Shown: positions 40,683-45,350 of the stretch, one piece after another
How positions within the stretch are numbered: the first letter of the stretch is position 1
Layout: each line of letters starts with the position of its first letter
Assembly (NCBI GenBank): GCA_017448145.1
Contig: JAFSMA010000039.1
Coordinates: forward strand, 1-45,350
Length of the DNA: 45,350 nt
Direction of reading: 5' to 3'
DNA from: Oscillospiraceae bacterium
Lineage (GTDB): Bacteria; Bacillota; Clostridia; Oscillospirales; Oscillospiraceae
Made by a program: the position numbers and the translations under genes
Notes under the pieces: generated by a model
What the model saw: only the letters and a program-made list of their open reading frames with translations
Database searches by the model: none
Told to the model about the DNA's origin: nothing

Positions 40683-41740
40683 GCCCGCTCCGCCTTTCTC
40701 GCCGCCAGAGAATCCGTGACGATCCTCTCGCACAGCGCGCCGTAGTCCAGCCCCACCTGGGCCGCCTCCTGGGGCACCAGGCTGGTGGGTGTCATGCCGG
40801 GCAGGGTGTTCACCTCCAGGCACCAGGGAGTGCCGCCCTCATCCAGCAGGAAGTCGGTGCGGGAGTAGACCCCCAGGCCCAGGGCACGGTGAAGTTTCAG
40901 GGCCATCTCGCCCATCTCGCGCCACTGCGCGTCGGTAATGGGAGCGGGGCATACCTCACGGGCGCCGCCTTTTTGATACTTCGTCTCATAGTTGAAGTAG
41001 TCTGCGTTGGGGATGATCTCCACCGCCGGCAGGTAGCTGTCGCCCAGCACGCCCACCGTCAGCTCCCGGCCCCGGATCTTCTCCTCCACCACCACGTGGT
41101 TGCCGTAGCGCAGCACCTCCTCCAGCGCAGTGCGCAACTCGTCCCTGGTCTCGGGCAGGTACACGCCGATGGAGCTGCCGCCGTTGACGATCTTCACCGC
41201 GCAGGGCAGGGGCAGCGCGGCGGTAAGCCGGGGGATGTCCTCCCGGGTGTAGCGCACATCCTGCCATTTGGGGGTGCGGATGCCCTCGCTGTCCAGAAAC
41301 CGCTTGGTGACGGACTTGTCCATGGCCATAGCCGCTCCCAGATAGCCGCTGCCGGTATAGGGCACGCCCAGCAGGTCCAGGGCCGCCTGGATGCGCCCGT
41401 CCTCACCGCAGGCGCCGTGGAGGGCCAAAAACACGATGTCCGCCATGGCGCACACCGTAAGCACGTCCTTGCCCAGCACGGAGGCGCTCTGATCCTTCCG
41501 GCTGCGGCGCACCGCCGCCAGATCCGGGGCGGTGGTCTCGATGCGCACCTCGGTCAAAAGGCCGTCGGGGGCGTCGAAAATGTCCTCCAGAGAGCCGGTA
41601 TAGCTCTCCAGCCCCATAAACATATCCACAAAGATGGCCTGGTGGCCCTTTTCCCGCAGCGCCTTGCAGATGCCGCTGCCGCTGACCAGGCTCACGTGCC
41701 GCTCGGTGCTGAGCCCGCCGGCCAATACCACGATTTTCAT
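40679..41740 (-). CDS. ddl: D-alanine--D-alanine ligase
   Basis: A 353-residue ATP-grasp ligase making the D-Ala-D-Ala dipeptide that MurF adds. Seen: VLAGGLSTERHVSLVSG, LALHGACGEDGRIQAALDL, the GSGYLGAAMAMDKSVTKRFL block and a C-terminal LEVNTLPGMTPTS. The metal-site E and N are intact. Nothing marks it as a D-Ala-D-Lac (Van-type) ligase. The start at 41740 has AAGAGG upstream. It heads a run of eight tightly spaced minus-strand genes and has a good promoter. Confidence 0.94.
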   Translation of the reverse strand: MKIVVLAGGLSTERHVSLVSGSGICKALREKGHQAIFVDMFMGLESYTGSLEDIFDAPDGLLTEVRIETTAPDLAAVRRSRKDQSASVLGKDVLTVCAMADIVFLALHGACGEDGRIQAALDLLGVPYTGSGYLGAAMAMDKSVTKRFLDSEGIRTPKWQDVRYTREDIPRLTAALPLPCAVKIVNGGSSIGVYLPETRDELRTALEEVLRYGNHVVVEEKIRGRELTVGVLGDSYLPAVEIIPNADYFNYETKYQKGGAREVCPAPITDAQWREMGEMALKLHRALGLGVYSRTDFLLDEGGTPWCLEVNTLPGMTPTSLVPQEAAQVGLDYGALCERIVTDSLAARKAERA

Positions 41741-41802
41741 ATCATCAACCTCTTTCCTGTGATGGCTAGAGTAACGCAATCAGCCTATTTTAACAGCATA
41801 GC

Positions 41803-41831
41803 AGTATATCACATTGCCGCCCAAATTACAA
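41803..41831 (-). promoter_or_regulatory. Promoter of the ddl-led gene run
   Basis: Minus-strand TTGTAA (41826-41831), 17-bp spacer, TATACT (41803-41808), about 60 bp before ddl, just after the rodA terminator. Confidence 0.75.
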
Positions 41832-41843
41832 CCGCGCGTATGG

Positions 41844-41884
41844 AAAAAAACACCTCCGCCGGGCGAAAACCCTGCGGAGGCGTG
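41844..41884 (-). terminator. Terminator of rodA
   Basis: A GC-rich stem (arms CACCTCCGC and GCGGAGG, with inner GGGCG/CCCT pairing) followed by TTTTTTT on the minus strand, 17 bp after the rodA stop. Confidence 0.82.
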
Positions 41885-41900
41885 ATTTCATTGCAAATTG

Positions 41901-43058
41901 CTACCGCAACCACTCCGGCAGCGAGTGGCTGTGGACGCTGGACACCAGCCCCACCGCCGCGTACAGCGCCACCACCGACGAGCCGCCGTAGGAGAAAAAG
42001 GGCAGCGTCAGGCCGATGACCGGCATGACAAACAGGCACATGCCCACGTTGGCGATCATCTGGAACAGCAGCATGGACGCCACGCCCACGCACACCAGCG
42101 TCTCCATAGGCGTGGCCGCCTTTACCGCCACGTAGATGCACCGGATAATGACGGCGGAAAGCAGCAACAGCACCAGCAGGCACCCCAGCATCCCCAACTC
42201 CTCGCCGATGACGGCGAAGATAAAGTCGGTGTGCCGGGCGGGCAGGCTGGCGGAAAAGGCGCTCTGGGTCTGGGTGCCGTGGAACAGCCCCTGCCCCGTC
42301 AGCTTGCCGCCGCCCAACGTCAGCAGGCTGCGGGTCTGGTGCCAGCCGGTGTCCAGCGTGTCATAATCGTGGTCAAAAAGGACGATAAACCGGTTTTTCA
42401 TATACACGGGAATCTTATCCTCCTGCCACAGCAGGTAGAAGGCCGCCGCCCCGCCGCCCAGTCCCAACAGGAACCACCGCAGCGCCACGCCGCCCACGAA
42501 GCACATGCACACGAAGATGAACAGCAGCACCAGATCGCTGCCCATATCCGAGGAAATCACGTAGTAAAGGCCGAACAGCACCAGAAAATGGCCGCCTAAA
42601 AAGGCCATGGACTTCATGGATTTCAGGTCGTTTTTCTCCTTTTTCAGCCAGTCCAGCTGCTTGGCCAGCAGCAGGATATAGCCGATTTTCACCAGCTCCG
42701 CCGGCTGCACCATCACCGGCAGAAAGGGGAACTTCAGCCACGCCCGGTTGCCGGTGTCGTCCGCCGCGCCAAAGGGGGTGCGCAGCAGCAGAATCAGCAC
42801 GAAGTTGGCGATCAAGATCCACTTCCAGCCCTTTTTCGTCATCTCCGGCAAGTCCACCGAGGACATGAGGATATAGAGGATCACGCCCAGCGCCGTGGCC
42901 GCAGCCTGCACCGCCACGTACCGCATGGAACTCATGTACCGGGTGGCGCTGGCGATCATCACCAGCCCGAAGGCGGAGCACACCAGGCACAGCCCCAGCA
43001 GAATATAGTCGCACTGGCGCAGCACGTCGATGAGAAATCCATGGGATCGTCTGCTCAC
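41901..43058 (-). CDS. rodA: SEDS glycosyltransferase RodA
   Basis: A 385-residue membrane protein with about ten helices. It polymerises lateral-wall glycan with a PBP2. Family blocks: GNRAWLKFPFLPVMVQPAEL, SDMGSDLVLLFIF (Asp), GGGKLTGQGLFHGTQTQSAF and the final MPVIGLTLPFFSYGGSS. The start is GTG at 43058 with GGAGG upstream. It has its own promoter and terminator, separate from ddl-murF. This is the second SEDS protein in the window and lacks the FHA domain of the first. Confidence 0.94.
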   Translation of the reverse strand: MSRRSHGFLIDVLRQCDYILLGLCLVCSAFGLVMIASATRYMSSMRYVAVQAAATALGVILYILMSSVDLPEMTKKGWKWILIANFVLILLLRTPFGAADDTGNRAWLKFPFLPVMVQPAELVKIGYILLLAKQLDWLKKEKNDLKSMKSMAFLGGHFLVLFGLYYVISSDMGSDLVLLFIFVCMCFVGGVALRWFLLGLGGGAAAFYLLWQEDKIPVYMKNRFIVLFDHDYDTLDTGWHQTRSLLTLGGGKLTGQGLFHGTQTQSAFSASLPARHTDFIFAVIGEELGMLGCLLVLLLLSAVIIRCIYVAVKAATPMETLVCVGVASMLLFQMIANVGMCLFVMPVIGLTLPFFSYGGSSVVALYAAVGLVSSVHSHSLPEWLR

Positions 43059-43100
43059 GGTTGCCCCTCCTTCCCCGTCATGGGCGGATTTATCCCATGT

Positions 43101-43129
43101 AGTTTACCACAAGTACATTTGTCTGTAAA
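43101..43129 (-). promoter_or_regulatory. Promoter of rodA
   Basis: Minus-strand TTTACA (43124-43129), 17-bp spacer, TAAACT (43101-43106), in the divergent region shared with tsaE. The two hexamers also form an inverted repeat (GTTTAC/GTAAAC). Confidence 0.7.
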
Positions 43130-43161
43130 CCGGCCACGGTCTTTTCTTTTTGAAAAAACTA

Positions 43162-43170
43162 TGCTATAAT
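43162..43170 (+). promoter_or_regulatory. Extended -10 promoter of tsaE-tsaB
   Basis: TGCTATAAT: a perfect TATAAT (43165-43170) with the extended -10 TG one base before it. No good -35 is seen at the expected distance, as is common for extended -10 promoters. It lies about 34 bp before the GTG start of tsaE. Confidence 0.72.
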
Positions 43171-43203
43171 AGCGCGAAACAAAACGCAGGGAGGGGTCCA
43201 TCC

Positions 43204-43629
43204 GTGGAATATCGCACCCATAGCGCCGCCGAGACGGAGGCCCTGGGGGAAAAGCTGGCTGCCCATCTCAAGGGCGGCGACGTGGTGGCCTACCGGGGCG
43301 GCCTGGGCATGGGCAAAACCGCCTTTACCCGAGGTCTTGCCAGGGGATTGGGCTACGAAGGCCGCGTCACCAGCCCCACCTTCACCATCGTCAACGAGTA
43401 TATGGGCCGCCTGCCCCTGTTCCATTTCGATATGTACCGCCTGGGGGACAGCGAGGAGCTGTTTGACATCGGCTGGGAGGATTATCTGGACCGTGGCGGC
43501 GTGTGCGCCGTGGAGTGGAGCGAAAACGTGTCCGACGCCCTTCCCCAGGGCACGGTTTATGTGGAAATCCGCCGGGAGGCGGAACAGGACAGCCGGGTCA
43601 TCACCATCACAGGGAGGGATTTGACGTGA
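43204..43629 (+). CDS. tsaE: tRNA t6A biosynthesis ATPase TsaE
   Basis: A 141-residue P-loop protein needed for threonylcarbamoyl transfer to A37 of tRNAs reading ANN. The P-loop is RGGLGMGKTAFTRG; SPTFTIVNEY and HFDMYRLGDSEEL follow the family pattern. The start is GTG at 43204 (VEYRTHSAAE) with GGGAGGGG seven bases upstream; the ATG at 43150 would lie upstream of the -10 promoter element and is rejected. Its stop overlaps the tsaB GTG start. Confidence 0.95.
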   Translation: MEYRTHSAAETEALGEKLAAHLKGGDVVAYRGGLGMGKTAFTRGLARGLGYEGRVTSPTFTIVNEYMGRLPLFHFDMYRLGDSEELFDIGWEDYLDRGGVCAVEWSENVSDALPQGTVYVEIRREAEQDSRVITITGRDLT

Positions 43630-44339
43630 AGATTCTGTCGCTGGAAACCAGCGCCAAGGCCGTGTCCGCCGCCGTGGCAGAGGATGGCCGCGTGCTGGCC
43701 TACGCCTACCAGAACGTGGGGCTCACCCACAGCGTCACATTGATGCCCATGGTGGACGCCATGCTGCAAAACGCCGGCATGACCCCCGCCGATATGGACT
43801 GCGTGGCGGTGGCCTGCGGCCCCGGCAGCTTTACAGGGCTGCGCATCGGCGTGTCCGCCGCCAAGGGCCTGGCCTGGGCGCTGGAAAAGCCCTGCTGCGC
43901 CGTCAGCACCCTGGAGGCCATGGCCTACAACGCCGCCCTCCACACCGGCACCGTGGTCTGCGCCATGGACGCCCGCCGCAGCCAGATTTACAACGCCGTG
44001 TTCCATTGCCGCGACGGCGTCCTCACCCGATGCACCCCCGACCGGGCCATCGCCCTGTCCGAGCTGGCGGAGGCGCTAAAAAATGACGAAAATTCGAAAA
44101 TCATAGTTGGCGATGGCGCCACTCTATGCTATAATTATCTATCAGAGCAGGGCATCGCCTGCCGCCTGGCCCCACCGGACCGCATCATGCAGTCCGCCAC
44201 AGGAGTGGCCCTGGCGGCGGAGGAAATGGTGCGCCAGGGACGCACCGTGTCCGCCCAGGAACTGGCCCCCGTGTACCTGCGGCTGTCCCAGGCCGAGCGG
44301 GAGCGTCTGGCCAAGGGCCTGCCCATCACGGTGGAATAA
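43626..44339 (+). CDS. tsaB: tRNA t6A biosynthesis protein TsaB
   Basis: A 237-residue ASKHA-fold protein that partners TsaD and TsaE in t6A synthesis. Seen: ILSLETSAKAVSAAV, VACGPGSFTGLRIGVSAAKG and VVCAMDARRSQIYNAVF. The start is GTG at 43626, overlapping the tsaE stop, with GGGAGGG seven bases upstream. The rimI gene that often follows tsaB is absent; upp is next. TsaD is not in the window. Confidence 0.95.
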   Translation: MKILSLETSAKAVSAAVAEDGRVLAYAYQNVGLTHSVTLMPMVDAMLQNAGMTPADMDCVAVACGPGSFTGLRIGVSAAKGLAWALEKPCCAVSTLEAMAYNAALHTGTVVCAMDARRSQIYNAVFHCRDGVLTRCTPDRAIALSELAEALKNDENSKIIVGDGATLCYNYLSEQGIACRLAPPDRIMQSATGVALAAEEMVRQGRTVSAQELAPVYLRLSQAERERLAKGLPITVE

Positions 44340-44399
44340 TCACTGTTTTCCCCCATTTTTGCATTCATTTTGAACAATTTATATACGGAGGATACTGCA

Positions 44400-45041
44400 A
44401 TGAACGAGAGATTCCCCACCCTGCACATCGTTGACCATCCCCTGGTGCAGCACAAGCTCACCGAGATGCGGGACAAGAACACCAGCGTCAAGGACTTCCG
44501 CACCCTGGTCAGCGAGATCGCCGTGCTGCTGACCTACGAGGCCACCCGCGACCTGCCTCTCACCACCAAGCGCATCGAGACCCCCCTGTGCCAGTGCGAG
44601 ATGCCCACCCTGGCGGGCAAGAAAATGGCCATCGTCCCCATCCTCCGTGCCGGTCTGGGCTTTGAGGACGGCATTCTCAGCCTCATCCCCTCCGCCCGTG
44701 TGGCCCACATCGGTATGTACCGCGACGAGGAGACCCTGGAGCCCCACTTCTACTTCCTGAAGTACCCCAAGGACATCGCCGACCGTGACGTGCTGGTGGT
44801 GGACCCCATGCTGGCCACCGGCGGCAGCGCCGATATGGCCATCACCAAGATGAAGGAGCTGGGCTGCAAGAACATCAAGCTGATGATCCTGGTGGCGGCC
44901 CCTGAGGGCGTGGAGTTCATCTACAAGAAGCACCCCGACGTGGAGATCTACTGCGCCGCCCTGGACGACCATCTGAACGAGAACGGCTACATCGTCCCCG
45001 GCCTGGGTGACGCCGGCGACCGTATCTTCGGTACCAAGTAA
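44400..45041 (+). CDS. upp: Uracil phosphoribosyltransferase
   Basis: A 213-residue salvage enzyme: uracil + PRPP to UMP. Seen: [15 protein letters not shown], and the PRPP loop [17 protein letters not shown] followed by [10 protein letters not shown]. The start at 44400 has GGAGG upstream. A longer frame to 44370 is less likely. Codon use is strongly biased to C-ending codons, which suggests high expression. No own promoter is convincing, so it may be read from tsaE-tsaB. Confidence 0.97.
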   Translation: MNERFPTLHIVDHPLVQHKLTEMRDKNTSVKDFRTLVSEIAVLLTYEATRDLPLTTKRIETPLCQCEMPTLAGKKMAIVPILRAGLGFEDGILSLIPSARVAHIGMYRDEETLEPHFYFLKYPKDIADRDVLVVDPMLATGGSADMAITKMKELGCKNIKLMILVAAPEGVEFIYKKHPDVEIYCAALDDHLNENGYIVPGLGDAGDRIFGTK

Positions 45042-45075
45042 GCGCCAACGACGCTTCCCATCAACGAAAGCAAAA

Positions 45076-45109
45076 CACCCCCAGAGGATGGTATCATCCT
45101 CCGGGGGTG
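45076..45109. terminator. Strong hairpin after upp
   Basis: A 15-pair stem (one mismatch) with a GTAT loop. It has no T run on the plus strand; a TTTT run exists only on the minus strand. It may still end the upp transcript or protect its 3' end. Confidence 0.5.
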
Positions 45110-45111
45110 CT

Positions 45112-45187
45112 CAGATTGTCAAAAAAGCATCGCAGATTTCGCGCCCGCAGGCGCGAACCCATGAAATCCGAAAAAAGTGACGACATG
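45112..45187. repeat. Dispersed hairpin repeat, copy 2
   Basis: A 76-bp unit nearly identical to 28414-28490. The central palindrome is CGCGCC/GGCGCG with a different loop, so pairing is kept while sequence varies. It follows the upp hairpin by 2 bp. Confidence 0.85.
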
Positions 45188-45350
45188 TACCCCAAGGGCA
45201 CTGGCTCCACCAGCCGCTCATTCTTCGCGGGGCCTACAGCCGAAGCGCCGCCAGCGGCGGAAGAAGCGAGGCTGTGGCAAGGCAGCGGCCCGCGTTTCAT
45301 GGCCTGAAGGGTCTGAAACGCGGCTGCCGCAACGAGGGCAGTGTCGCTGG

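Larger units (their letters stand above)
45042..45350. other. Structured noncoding end of the window
   Basis: No gene is convincing. The 309 bp hold a strong hairpin (45076-45109), the dispersed repeat copy 2 (45112-45187), and at least two further inverted repeats: CGCCGCC/GGCGG near 45246-45260 and a 10-bp perfect pair CCGCGTTTCA/TGAAACGCGG (45290-45299 and 45314-45323). The content continues past the window edge. Confidence 0.65.

Noticed and set aside
40679-41740. Vancomycin-resistance type D-Ala-D-Lac ligase
   Set aside because: No vanH, vanX or vanS/R genes are present and the ligase sits with murF in a housekeeping setting.
44358-44385. Separate promoter for upp
   Set aside because: The best pair (TTGCAT and TATATA) has a 15-bp spacer and would start transcription inside the ribosome site.
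45094-45300. 68-residue minus-strand frame and 66-residue plus-strand frame at the right edge
   Set aside because: Both are read from the dispersed repeat and palindromes; no ribosome site or family match.

Overview
The window looks like a chromosomal segment from a GC-rich, spore-forming Clostridia, most likely Oscillospiraceae (Oscillibacter/Flavonifractor-like). The clues are the high GC, AGGAGG-type ribosome sites, a T-box leader on leuS, a TPP riboswitch on an ECF-type thiT, a CD1247-like protein beside efp, a SpoIID/peptidoglycan-binding protein and the smc-ftsY linkage. Family placement is inference; no 16S gene is present.

Layout. 1-3520 (+): an FHA-SEDS fusion and a class B PBP. 3577-6179 (-): GDSL hydrolase, small membrane protein and MATE transporter. 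6205-6606: a multi-hairpin repeat and tRNA-Gln. 6627-9330 (-): TPP-riboswitch/thiT and a pncB-Nudix pair. 9470-12517 (-): rpsU, yqeG-M24 peptidase, and efp with a CD1247-like protein. 12704-15343: a kinase / zinc-ribbon beta-helix pair divergent from an HTH gene. 15410-18243 (-): leuS with T-box and promoter. 18311-20053 (+): two probable envelope or spore proteins. 20093-28310 (-): tspO, then the smc-ftsY-rph-rdgB-yhbY-nadD/yqeK-rsfS operon. 28311-28640: noncoding hairpins and a dispersed repeat. 28641-32056: a ClpP-like protease (-) divergent from a ROK protein and an orphan lipoprotein SBP (+). 32183-41740 (-): a tight run ddl-murF-ABC-F-flavodoxin-prfA-LUD-Sua5/CoaE-M18 peptidase. 41901-43058 (-): rodA. 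43204-45041 (+): tsaE-tsaB-upp. 45042-45350: noncoding, structured, with the second copy of the dispersed repeat.

Themes. Cell-wall growth appears three times (FHA-SEDS/PBP, rodA, ddl-murF). Three of the t6A tRNA-modification proteins are here (TsaE, TsaB and the Sua5 half of a fusion). NAD supply is covered by pncB and nadD/yqeK. Most genes are housekeeping. The less ordinary items are the Sua5-CoaE fusion, the FHA-SEDS fusion, the kinase/beta-helix/HTH module with altered kinase motifs, the ROK protein lacking its usual zinc cluster, and two kinds of palindromic noncoding repeat. I saw no prophage, insertion sequence, CRISPR array or defence island. All calls come from reading the sequence; no database search was possible.
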